DNA of 64,000 nucleotides from Planomonospora sp. ID82291 (lineage in GTDB: Bacteria; Actinomycetota; Actinomycetes; Streptosporangiales; Streptosporangiaceae). Each line of letters opens with the position of its first letter. Position 1 is the first letter of the stretch. Position numbers and translations under genes: made by a program. Positions 57,430-64,000 of the stretch are shown piece after piece. The stretch covers positions 1,798,001 through 1,862,000 of the forward strand of contig NZ_JABTEX010000002.1 of assembly GCF_015711645.1 (NCBI RefSeq), written 5' to 3'. A model generated the notes under the pieces. The model saw nothing but the letters and a program-made list of their open reading frames with translations, ran no database searches and was not told the DNA's origin.

Positions 57430-58194
57430 TCAGTCTCTCTGCAAGGGTACAGAGGCGTTCGTCCTGATGAACTCCAGGCTCTCCGCGAAGATCCGGTCGG
57501 CGTCGTTGTCGAGCGTCGCGACGTGGTAGCTGTCGGCGAGCTCGACCACGGCCAGATTCCCCCCGGTCAGCCTCTCACGAAGGATACGCACACTGGTCGG
57601 TTTGACCACATGGTCCTGCGGGCTGTGGAAGACCAGGACGGGCTGGGTCACCGTGCCCAGCTCGGCCTGGGTCAGCGCCCAGAGCCGGGGGAGGCTCGCC
57701 GCGGCCTTGACCGGCGTGCGCGTGTAGCCCACCTCGACCGCCCCCTCCTTCTTGATGTCGCCGGCGACGCCCTGGACCGAGGGGACGAACAGGCGCAACA
57801 GCGGCGCGAGCCGGAGCAGCGGGACGTCGTTGGCGATCGAGGGGTTGACGACGACCACGCCCCTGATGCCCTCGCCGTGCACCTCGGCCAGGCGCAGCGC
57901 CATGCAGCCGCCGAGCGACAGGCCCGCCACGAAGACCTCGGGGCACCGGCCCCGCAGGTCCGCCAGCGTCTTGTCCAGCTCGGCGTACCAGTCCTCCCAG
58001 CGGGTGCGGTTCATCTCCTGCCAGGTGGTGCCGTGGCCGGGGAGCCGGGGCAGCGCCACGGTCAGCCCCGCCTCGGCGAGGTGCTCCGCCCAGGGGCGCA
58101 GCGACTGCGGGGAGCCGGTGAACCCGTGGCAGAGCAGCACTCCGACCGGGCCCCCCGCGTGGTGGTACGGTTCCGCGCCGGACATGATTGGCAT
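57430..58194 (-). CDS. Alpha/beta hydrolase (carboxylesterase / monoacylglycerol lipase-like)
   Basis: Serine hydrolase of 254 residues. Oxyanion segment LLCHGFTGSPQSLRPWAEHL, nucleophile GLSLGG (Ser near 92), Asp in HSPQDHVVKPTS and His in SYHVATLDND form the triad. Size and motifs match the Est30-type carboxylesterases. The ATG 58194 could be replaced by ATG 58185. It lies next to a PlsC acyltransferase gene on the opposite strand, which hints at glycerolipid metabolism but is not proof. Confidence 0.9.
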   Translation of the reverse strand: MPIMSGAEPYHHAGGPVGVLLCHGFTGSPQSLRPWAEHLAEAGLTVALPRLPGHGTTWQEMNRTRWEDWYAELDKTLADLRGRCPEVFVAGLSLGGCMALRLAEVHGEGIRGVVVVNPSIANDVPLLRLAPLLRLFVPSVQGVAGDIKKEGAVEVGYTRTPVKAAASLPRLWALTQAELGTVTQPVLVFHSPQDHVVKPTSVRILRERLTGGNLAVVELADSYHVATLDNDADRIFAESLEFIRTNASVPLQRD

Positions 58195-58343
58195 GGTGAC
58201 TCCTTGTCAGGCTCGCCTGATCGTCGCATGTTCCGTGCCTGTTGTGCGAGAGGGCGATATGTATGGTTTCGCGGTGTAGGTGACGGAGTCTCGAGGTGGG
58301 AAGATAACTCCAGGTCGCTTCCTGTCAACCAAAGGAGCATCGA

Positions 58344-59057
58344 GTGTTCTACTGGGTGGTGAAGGCCATCCTCGCGCCCCTTCTCCGCGTGGTCTTCCGC
58401 CCCTGGGAGGAGGGGGTGGAGAACGTGCCGAGGGAGGGCCCGGTGATCCTGGCCGGCAACCACCTGTCGTTCGCCGACCACTTCTTCGGGGCGTTGTTCC
58501 TCCCGCGCAAGGTGATCTCCCTCGGCAAGGCCGAGTACTTCACGGGCAGAGGCCTCAAGGGGATGCTCAGCCGGGCCTTCTTCAGCGGCGTCGGCACCGT
58601 GCCGATCGACCGCTCCGGAGGCAAGGCCAGCGAGGCGGCGATCCGCACCGGCCTGCGCGTGCTGCGCGAGGGCAACGTGCTCGGCATCTACCCCGAGGGT
58701 ACCCGTTCCCACGACGGCCGCCTCTACAAGGGCAAGACCGGTGTGGCGCGGCTGGCGCTGGAGTCCCGCGCGCCGGTCATCCCGTGGGCGATGGTCGGCA
58801 CCTACGAGATGATGCCCCCCGGCCGCCCGCTCCCGCGCCTGGGCATCCGCCCGGGCGTGAAGTTCGGCAAGCCGCTGGACTTCTCCCGCTACTACGGCAT
58901 GGAGGAGGACCGGCTGGTCCTGCGTGCCGTCACCGACGAGATCATGTACGCGCTGATGGAGCTCGGCGGCCAGGAGTACGTCGACAAGTACGCCGCGAGC
59001 GCCAAGGCGGAGGCGGCTCAGGCGGCGAAGGAGGCGAAGAAGGCCGGGCGGCGTTGA
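58344..59057 (+). CDS. 1-acyl-sn-glycerol-3-phosphate acyltransferase (PlsC family)
   Basis: Membrane-associated acyltransferase of 237 residues in phospholipid synthesis. The HX4D box is NHLSFADHFF (His near 33), the glycerol-phosphate motif is PEGTRSHDGRLYKGKTG (about 117-133), and VPIDRSGG is the third block. The tail is Ala/Lys rich. M. tuberculosis Rv2182c is the positional counterpart. GTG 58344 has AAAGGAG eight bases upstream. The stop overlaps the TTG proposed for the FluC gene. Confidence 0.92.
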   Translation: MFYWVVKAILAPLLRVVFRPWEEGVENVPREGPVILAGNHLSFADHFFGALFLPRKVISLGKAEYFTGRGLKGMLSRAFFSGVGTVPIDRSGGKASEAAIRTGLRVLREGNVLGIYPEGTRSHDGRLYKGKTGVARLALESRAPVIPWAMVGTYEMMPPGRPLPRLGIRPGVKFGKPLDFSRYYGMEEDRLVLRAVTDEIMYALMELGGQEYVDKYAASAKAEAAQAAKEAKKAGRR

Positions 59058-59584
59058 GCGGCGCGCAGGACCGGCCGGGGCGCCGTCCTCCGGCCCGGTC
59101 CCGGCTCCGGTCCCGGCTCCCGCCCCGCTCCCGGCCCCGCGCCCCGTCCGGGCGTCCGGCCCGTCCCGGCCCGCCGCGGCTCGTCACGGCCGCGGTCGCC
59201 TGCGGCGGCGCGCTCGGCGCGCTGGCCCGCCACGGCCTGGGCGCTGCGCTGCCCACCGCGCCGGGTGCCTTCCCCTGGACCACCCTGGCGGTCAACCTCC
59301 TCGGCTGCCTGCTGATCGGGGCGCTCGTCGTGGTGCTCGCGGCGCTGGAGCCCCACCCGCTGGCCGGCCCCTTCCTGTCCACCGGCGTGCTGGGCGGGTT
59401 CACCACCTTCTCCTCCTTCGCCGTGGACACGGAGGCACTGATCCGTCTGGGCCGGCCGGCCACGGCGCTCTCCTACCTCCTGGCCACCCCGGTCCTGGCG
59501 GTGGCGGCCGCGTTCACCGGGACGGTCCTGGCACGGCGTGCGCGGTGGGTACGGCGGGCTCGGCGGGAGCGCGGGGCGGGATGA
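59054..59584 (+). CDS. fluC: Fluoride channel FluC (CrcB), first of pair
   Basis: Small membrane protein of about 176 residues, half of a dual-topology fluoride exporter. The conserved core starts at VTAAVACGGALGALARHGLG and includes LAVNLLGCLLIGAL and the channel motif GGFTTFSSFAVD. No ATG or GTG precedes the core closely; TTG 59054 overlapping the PlsC stop (TTGA) is the best start and gives a 45-residue Arg/Pro-rich N-terminus. The stop overlaps the ATG of the second FluC gene, as usual for heterodimeric pairs. No fluoride riboswitch was seen. Confidence 0.85.
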   Translation: MSGAQDRPGRRPPARSRLRSRLPPRSRPRAPSGRPARPGPPRLVTAAVACGGALGALARHGLGAALPTAPGAFPWTTLAVNLLGCLLIGALVVVLAALEPHPLAGPFLSTGVLGGFTTFSSFAVDTEALIRLGRPATALSYLLATPVLAVAAAFTGTVLARRARWVRRARRERGAG

Positions 59585-59940
59585 GCGCGGTGCTGCTGGT
59601 GGCGGTGGGCGGGGCGGCCGGGGCCGTGCTGCGGCACCTGGCGGCCTCGCGCTCCGGCCCCCGCTTCCCGTGGGGGATCCTCGCCGCGAACACGGCCGCC
59701 TCGTTCCTGCTCGGCCTGCTGGCGGCCGGGGCGGCCGCGGGCCGGTTCCCGGGCTGGGCGCTCACGCTGGGCGGCGCCGGCTTCTGCGGGGCGCTGAGCA
59801 CCTACAGCACGCTCGCCTACGACGTGCTGCGCCTGGCCGAGGCCGGGGAGCGGCGCCTGGCCGCGGCGAACCTGGCGTTCACCCTGGCGGCCGGTCTGGC
59901 GGCGGCGTTCGCCGGGGCCGCCGTCGGCCGGATGGCCTGA
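59581..59940 (+). CDS. fluC: Fluoride channel FluC (CrcB), second of pair
   Basis: Partner subunit of 119 residues with four transmembrane helices. It carries AVLRHLAASR, WGILAANTAASFLLGLLA and GALSTYSTLAYD, the equivalent of GGFTTFSSF in the first subunit. The Asn and the Ser/Thr-rich channel break needed for Na+ and fluoride are present. ATG 59581 overlaps the upstream stop (ATGA). Together the two proteins should form an antiparallel heterodimer in the membrane. Confidence 0.92.
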   Translation: MSAVLLVAVGGAAGAVLRHLAASRSGPRFPWGILAANTAASFLLGLLAAGAAAGRFPGWALTLGGAGFCGALSTYSTLAYDVLRLAEAGERRLAAANLAFTLAAGLAAAFAGAAVGRMA

Positions 59941-59965
59941 TTAGGTATCAATCGGACAAATGGGG

Positions 59966-60436
59966 CTAGCGGGATGGCGGGGCGTCACGAAGCGCCGCCT
60001 CCACCTTCCGCATGACGCGGGTCATCGTCTCCAGCTCGCGCGGCTCCAGCAGGTCGATGAGGAGCGTGCGGACGACGGCGACGTGGCCCGGTGCGGTGCG
60101 TTCGAGGCACGCCGCGCCCGCGCCGGTCAGGACGGCCAGCACCCCGCGTTCGTCGGAGGGGCAGGTCTCGCGGGTCACCAGGCCCATCGCCTCGAGTCTG
60201 CCGACCTGATAGGTGAGCCCGCTCTTGGAGGCCACCACGCCATGGGCCAGCTCGGTCATCCGGAGCCGCCCGCCGGGGGCGGCGGAGAGCCGCGCCAGGA
60301 TCTCGTACTGGGCGTGGGTCAGGCCCGCCTCCGCCTTCAGCTGCTCCTCGATGCGCCGTTCCAGCAGGTGGGAGGCGGCCAGGTAGGCCGTCCAGGCGGC
60401 CATCTCGTGTTCGTCGAGCCACCGTGTTCCCGTCAC
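59966..60436 (-). CDS. MarR-family regulator
   Basis: Winged-helix repressor of 156 residues. The DNA-binding part is LTHAQYEILARLSAAPGGRLRMTELAHGVV and SKSGLTYQVGRLEAMGLVTRE, then the wing SDERGVLAVLTGAG, with helices at both ends for dimerisation. It is divergent from a DoxX gene with two matching palindromes between, so it very likely represses both. GTG 60436 lies six bases after TAGACT on the minus strand, implying a leaderless transcript. The inducer is unknown; many such regulators respond to oxidants or phenolics. Confidence 0.92.
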   Translation of the reverse strand: MTGTRWLDEHEMAAWTAYLAASHLLERRIEEQLKAEAGLTHAQYEILARLSAAPGGRLRMTELAHGVVASKSGLTYQVGRLEAMGLVTRETCPSDERGVLAVLTGAGAACLERTAPGHVAVVRTLLIDLLEPRELETMTRVMRKVEAALRDAPPSR

Positions 60437-60442
60437 CCGCCC

Positions 60443-60497
60443 AGTCTACTGTTGTTTGAATTTGAACTATCTGCTTAGGTGTAGTTCGAATTCGAAC
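60443..60497. promoter_or_regulatory. Divergent MarR/DoxX promoters with two operator palindromes
   Basis: GTTCGAATTCGAAC (60484-60497) is a perfect 14-base palindrome. GTTTGAATTTGAAC (60454-60467) matches it at 12 of 14 positions. Centres are exactly 30 bases apart. TAGACT (60448-60443, minus strand) lies six bases before the MarR GTG. The sites flank the likely DoxX promoter (TAGGTG, 60476-60481). Typical for MarR dimers repressing both genes. Confidence 0.8.
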
Positions 60498-60511
60498 CAA
60501 AGGGAGGCGTC

Positions 60512-60952
60512 ATGTTCGACGTGATCGATCGAGTCCGGCCCGTCGCGTTCCTGCTGGGGCGCGTCGTCATCGGCGTGATCTTCTTCGTGCACGGCTGGAT
60601 GAAGTTCAGCTCGGGGCTGGAGGGGACCACGGCGTTCTTCGAGTCGGTCGGGATCCCCCTGGCCGGTGTCGCGGCGCCGGCGGTGGCCGTCGTGGAGGTC
60701 GTGGGCGGCGTCGCCCTGATCGTGGGAGCCGCGCTCCCGCTCTTCGGCACGCTGCTCGCGCTCACCATGCTCGGTGCGATCCTCTTCGTCCACGGGTCGG
60801 CCGGATTCGGCGCGGACAAGGGCGGCTACGAGTACGTCCTGGCCCTGGCCGCGGCCAGTCTGATGATCGGCTTCAGCGGTGGCGGGGCCCTGGCCGTGGA
60901 CTCCCTCTGGCGGCACCGCCGCGACCGGACGGGCGTCACGACCTCGGTCTGA
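60512..60952 (+). CDS. DoxX-family membrane protein
   Basis: Integral membrane protein of 146 residues with four transmembrane helices (about 12-30, 50-70, 73-92, 110-130). The start VAFLLGRVVIGVIFFVHGWMKF and AVAVVEVVGGVALIVGAALP are typical of DoxX. DoxX proteins have been linked to quinone reduction and redox stress, but this one is untested. Operators of the divergent MarR gene lie directly in front. The ATG has AAAGGGAGG upstream. Confidence 0.9.
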   Translation: MFDVIDRVRPVAFLLGRVVIGVIFFVHGWMKFSSGLEGTTAFFESVGIPLAGVAAPAVAVVEVVGGVALIVGAALPLFGTLLALTMLGAILFVHGSAGFGADKGGYEYVLALAAASLMIGFSGGGALAVDSLWRHRRDRTGVTTSV

Positions 60953-60967
60953 CCTCCGTCCGGAGGT

Positions 60968-60998
60968 CCCGCGGCGGGCGGGGCGCGCCCGCCGCGGG
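60968..60998. terminator. Hairpin between DoxX and homocysteine methyltransferase genes
   Basis: Perfect 12-base stem CCCGCGGCGGGC / GCCCGCCGCGGG with a 7-base loop, between convergent genes. Confidence 0.75.
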
Positions 60999-60999
60999 C

Positions 61000-61863
61000 C
61001 TACCGTCCGTAGACGTGCTCGTGGATCTGCCGGATGTGCTCCGGGGTGGTGCGGCAGCAGCCGCCGACGAAGCTCGAACCCGCGGCGTGCCACCCGGCCG
61101 CCGCGGCGCCGAACTCGGCCGGGTCGGCCAGGCCGCGCCAGCGGCGGGCGGCGGCGTCCCAGGTCTCGCCGGAGTTCGGGTAGACCATGACCGGTTTGCC
61201 GTCGATCTGCTGGATCAGGCTGGGAACGTGGCGCGGCGCGGTGCAGTTGACGCCGACGGCCAGGACCTGGGGATGGCCGGAGAACAGCCCGGCGGCCCGC
61301 CGCATCGGGGTGCCGTCGTTGATGCGCTCGCCGTCGCGGCAGGAGAAGCTGATCCACGCCCGCACGCCCGGGGTCTCGTCGAGCAGCCGCCGCAGCGCGC
61401 GGGCCTCGGCGTAGGACGGGACGGTCTCGCACGCCAGGAAGTCGGCTCCGCTGCCGGCCAGGATGTGCCAGCGGTCCCGGTGCCAGGCGACCAGGCCGTC
61501 CTCGTCGAGGTCGTATTCACCGGTGTATTCGGCGCCGTTGGCGAGGGAGGCGCCGTACGGGCCGACGCTGGCGGCCACCGCGCCCTCGCCGTGGGCGTCG
61601 CGGGCCTCGGCGGCCAGGCGGACCGAGAGCAGGATCAGCTCCTCGGCCTCCCCGGCGGACAGACCCCGGCGCACGAACGCCGGGATGCTCGCCTGGTAAC
61701 TCGCCGTGGTCGCCACCTGCGCCCCCGCGGCGTAGTAGTCGAGGTGCGCCCGCCGGATCAGCGAGGGGTCCTCCACCAGGAGCTTCGCCGACCACAGCTC
61801 GTCACCCAGGTCGGCGCCCAGGGACTCCAGATGGGTGGCCAGCCCGCCGTCGAGAATCACCAC
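61000..61863 (-). CDS. mmuM: Homocysteine S-methyltransferase
   Basis: Zinc enzyme of 287 residues transferring a methyl group, usually from S-methylmethionine, to homocysteine. The opening VILDGGLATHLESLGADL, the first zinc ligand in VGVNCTAP and the pair in GGCCRTTPEHI near the C-terminus are intact. GTG 61863 is preferred because TACAGT (61870-61875, minus strand) lies six bases upstream, the leaderless pattern; GTG 61881 would add six residues and start inside the promoter. An S-adenosylmethionine-using relative is also possible. Confidence 0.9.
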   Translation of the reverse strand: MVILDGGLATHLESLGADLGDELWSAKLLVEDPSLIRRAHLDYYAAGAQVATTASYQASIPAFVRRGLSAGEAEELILLSVRLAAEARDAHGEGAVAASVGPYGASLANGAEYTGEYDLDEDGLVAWHRDRWHILAGSGADFLACETVPSYAEARALRRLLDETPGVRAWISFSCRDGERINDGTPMRRAAGLFSGHPQVLAVGVNCTAPRHVPSLIQQIDGKPVMVYPNSGETWDAAARRWRGLADPAEFGAAAAGWHAAGSSFVGGCCRTTPEHIRQIHEHVYGR

Positions 61864-61920
61864 CCCGCCACTGTACGTCACGGCCGGCGGGGGTCCGCCG
61901 GACGATCTCGCGGAGGCCCG

Positions 61921-61970
61921 CCGGCCCGGACCGGATGCAGACCCGCCGGCCCGGACCGGATGCAGACCCG
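61921..61970. repeat. Two exact 25-bp tandem repeats
   Basis: A unit starting CCGGCCCGGACCGGATGCAG is duplicated without a gap between the mmuM and vWA genes. Confidence 0.85.
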
Positions 61971-62011
61971 GTGGCCCGTCCGGGTCCGCGGCCGGTCCAC
62001 CGGGCCGGCGA

Positions 62012-64000
62012 TCACCGCTTCCAGAAGGGGCGGCGCCGCTTCGGCTCGCTCAGCGTCTCCAGGACCCGTACGGCCTGCCGCCACAGCGCGTCCGCGTCCG
62101 CCTCCGGCCCGGCCGAGGTCAGCTCCTCGGCCAGCGCCTCCAGCTCCGCGTGGCCGCCGAGGAAGACGGCCAGAGCGGCCAGGCGGCTGCCCAGGTCGGA
62201 CAGCAGGCGCAGCCGCTCGGCTGCGGGGAGGGACTCGGCGGCCCGCAGCCGCCGGAGCTCCTCGGCCAGTTGCGCCCGCAGGGCGTCGTCCTGCGCGCCG
62301 GAGCCGGCGGGGACACCGGCAGGGGTGCCGGGACGCGGAACGGACCGGGACCGCATCGGCGAGCGCGGGACGGGGGTCCCGCCCGGCGGCACGGGGAACG
62401 CGTCGCCACCCGCGTCCGGGAACGCGCCGATTCCCGTGTCGGGGACCGGGCCGCTCTCCGCGTCCGGGAACGCGTCGCCACCCGCGTCCGGGAACGCGCC
62501 GGGAACGGCGTCCGGGAACCCGCCGGCGGTTCCGCCCGGCGCGCCCGCCGGCCCCGCCCCGTACCCCGGGGCGGTTCCGCCCGGGCCGTACGCCGGAGAG
62601 GGAGGGGGCGGCGCTCCGGGGGCGGCCATCCGCGGGGCGGCCATCCGCGGGGCGGCCATCCGCGGGGCGGCCATCCGCGGGGCGGGCATGGCGGTGGGCA
62701 TGGCGGCCAGCATCATCGGCGCGGCCGCGGACGGGGGCGTCTCCCAGCCGCTCGGCGGTTCCACCGGCTGGATCACCCGGTGCTCCGGGCCGCCCTCGGC
62801 GACCACCCGGCTGTCGACCGCGACGAACGCGGTGAACCGGCAGAGCACGCCGTACTCCAGCGAGGTCGAGACGATCTCCTCCTCCAGCGAGCGGTCCCCG
62901 GCGGCGTAGCGGTCCTCCAGGTCACGCAGCCGGGCCCGCGCCCAGATCGAGCGCACCGCGGGGTTCTGCGCGAGGGCCCCGGGGATCCGCCGCTCCCACG
63001 GCCGTCCCGCGGCGTCCAGACCGCGCAGGACCACGCCCGCGGAGACCCCGGACGAGGCTCCGGACGAGGTCGCGGACGAGGTCGCGGACGAGGTTGCGGA
63101 CGAGACCCCGGACGAGGTCGCGGACGGCGCGCCTCGGTAGCGGCCGTGGACGGTCAGCGGCACGCCGGGGTAGACCGAGCCGAGGCGGCCGGTGGAACCG
63201 GGGACCGGGTCCAGGCCGTCTCCCGCCAGGGACAGGTCGGTGACCAGCGGCGCGCCGATCCGGCGGTGGATGTGCTCCATGGCCTCGTCCAGCCGGTCCT
63301 CCGACTCCACCAGCTCGCACCGGCCCGCGCCGAGCCCGGCCAGCCGGCCCAGGAAACCGGCGTTGACGGCCTGGTCGATGCCGACCGTGTGCACCCGCAC
63401 CCCGGTCAGCCGCCCGGCGGTCCGCTCCAGGATCTGGTCCTCGTTGCCCACCTGCCCGTCGGTGACCAGCACCAGCACCCGGTCCCGCGAGGAGTCGCCG
63501 AGCAACGCGGCGGCGCGCTCCAGCGGTTCCACCATCTCGGTGCCGCCACGCGCCTCCAGCCGGGCGAGGTACTCCACCGCCCGGTAGCGGTTGCGGTCGG
63601 TGGCCGGCACCAGCCCGCCGTCCTCGCCGAGCCGCCCGGGATGCTCCACCACGGTGTCGAAGGAGACCACGGCGAACCGGTCGTCGCCGGTCAGCGTGTC
63701 GACGATGCGGGCGGCGGCGCGCCGGGCGGCGACCATCTTCCAGCCGGTCATGCTGCCCGAGCGGTCCAGCACCAGCACGACGTCCTTCGGGGCGGGCGCG
63801 GACGGCCCGTGCTCCGGGACCACGGACAGCGCGAACGCGCCCCCGTCCCCTGGCCCGTCCGGGTCGGGGACGAGGGTCAGGGAGGTGGAGGCGTCGAAGG
63901 ACAGGCGCAGGATGAAGTCGCGGTCCAGCCGCTCGCCCGGCGCCAGCCGTACGGTGCGGCCCTCCTGCAGGACCGTGTGCAGGCTGGAGCGGACCTCGCG
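62012..64000 (-). CDS. VIT / von Willebrand factor A domain protein, 5' end beyond window
   Basis: Large protein of which 662 residues are visible; the frame is open to the right edge. The first part (REVRSSLHTVLQEGRTVRLA, PGERLDRDFILRLSF) is the end of a VIT domain. The vWA domain follows with an intact MIDAS: DVVLVLDRSGSM, the later Thr/Asp residues in GGTEMVEPLERAAA and LVTDGQVGNED. The C-terminal 250 residues are low complexity (MAAPR repeated four times, PDAGGDAFPDA, SSATSSATSS), ending in a helical region. VIT/vWA proteins are membrane or surface associated; target unknown. A start at 63823 would truncate the VIT domain. Confidence 0.88.
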   Translation of the reverse strand, partial: REVRSSLHTVLQEGRTVRLAPGERLDRDFILRLSFDASTSLTLVPDPDGPGDGGAFALSVVPEHGPSAPAPKDVVLVLDRSGSMTGWKMVAARRAAARIVDTLTGDDRFAVVSFDTVVEHPGRLGEDGGLVPATDRNRYRAVEYLARLEARGGTEMVEPLERAAALLGDSSRDRVLVLVTDGQVGNEDQILERTAGRLTGVRVHTVGIDQAVNAGFLGRLAGLGAGRCELVESEDRLDEAMEHIHRRIGAPLVTDLSLAGDGLDPVPGSTGRLGSVYPGVPLTVHGRYRGAPSATSSGVSSATSSATSSATSSGASSGVSAGVVLRGLDAAGRPWERRIPGALAQNPAVRSIWARARLRDLEDRYAAGDRSLEEEIVSTSLEYGVLCRFTAFVAVDSRVVAEGGPEHRVIQPVEPPSGWETPPSAAAPMMLAAMPTAMPAPRMAAPRMAAPRMAAPRMAAPGAPPPPSPAYGPGGTAPGYGAGPAGAPGGTAGGFPDAVPGAFPDAGGDAFPDAESGPVPDTGIGAFPDAGGDAFPVPPGGTPVPRSPMRSRSVPRPGTPAGVPAGSGAQDDALRAQLAEELRRLRAAESLPAAERLRLLSDLGSRLAALAVFLGGHAELEALAEELTSAGPEADADALWRQAVRVLETLSEPKRRRPFWKR
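62621..62680 (-). repeat. Four exact 15-bp tandem repeats in the vWA gene
   Basis: GGCGGCCATCCGCGG in four identical copies encodes four AAPRM units in frame. Identical copies indicate recent expansion. Confidence 0.9.
63056..63125 (-). repeat. 12-bp repeats encoding Ser/Ala/Thr units in the vWA gene
   Basis: GACGAGGTCGCG-type units repeat five to six times with small changes, encoding SSATSSATSSG and similar. Confidence 0.75.

Noticed and set aside
1-64000. A secondary metabolite cluster, defence island or rRNA/tRNA genes
   Set aside because: I saw no PKS/NRPS, restriction, CBASS, Argonaute or toxin-antitoxin genes, and no tRNA or rRNA sequence. Apart from the two IS elements the content is core metabolism and regulation.

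Overview
The window is a chromosomal segment of a very high G+C actinomycete. Codon use, frequent GTG starts, many overlapping genes, leaderless promoters, an acyl-CoA synthetase/PimB-type mannosyltransferase pair and the actinobacterial cytochrome bcc-aa3 genes all fit. I favour the Streptosporangiaceae or a relative, but sequence alone does not settle the genus. From memory, the gene order resembles M. tuberculosis about Rv2182c-Rv2215 and S. coelicolor about SCO2126-SCO2180, so most of the window is conserved core chromosome.

Layout. 1-6.3 kb: lpdA (cut by the left edge), pepA, a GntR regulator with a DUF1648 membrane protein, and cobS-cobU for cobamide assembly. 6.4-10 kb: a small protein, an aldo/keto reductase, a membrane-anchored SMI1/KNR4 protein and a DUF3043 protein. 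10-16.9 kb: pspA-pspAA, a receptor Ser/Thr kinase, nadA, an A-type Fe-S carrier and adenosine kinase. 16.9-18.9 kb: cysteine desulfurase, TusA-like and CBS genes. 19-28.4 kb: the respiratory block ctaCDF, an L,D-transpeptidase, then qcrB-qcrA-qcrC-ctaE on the minus strand, followed by a receiver-like protein and trpD.

29.7-32.8 kb is the only mobile region: an IS607-type element (serine recombinase plus TnpB) whose tnpB is split by a complete IS630-family element that duplicated its TA target. 33-43.7 kb holds three sensor kinases (one degenerate, one NarL-type with its regulator, one in a vanZ-regulator-kinase operon), a stand-alone Lrp/RAM domain, an exonuclease/GIY-YIG fusion, an NYN-domain protein and an NlpC/P60 hydrolase. 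44-45 kb has a second NlpC/P60 gene behind a c-di-AMP (ydaO) riboswitch, apparently starting at CTG. 45-60 kb: two metalloproteases, pimB, a FadD15-type synthetase, metallophosphatase, SRPBCC and ArsA-like ATPase genes, glucokinase, a secreted propeller-like protein, esterase, PlsC and a FluC pair. The right end has a MarR/DoxX divergon, a homocysteine methyltransferase and a VIT/vWA protein cut by the edge.

Functional themes are aerobic respiration, cobamide/NAD/Fe-S cofactors, cell-wall and phosphoinositol-mannoside metabolism, and envelope stress signalling. The most unusual observation is that CobS carries an extra segment of about 70 residues containing a peptide nearly identical to part of cytochrome b (QcrB) encoded 20 kb away.
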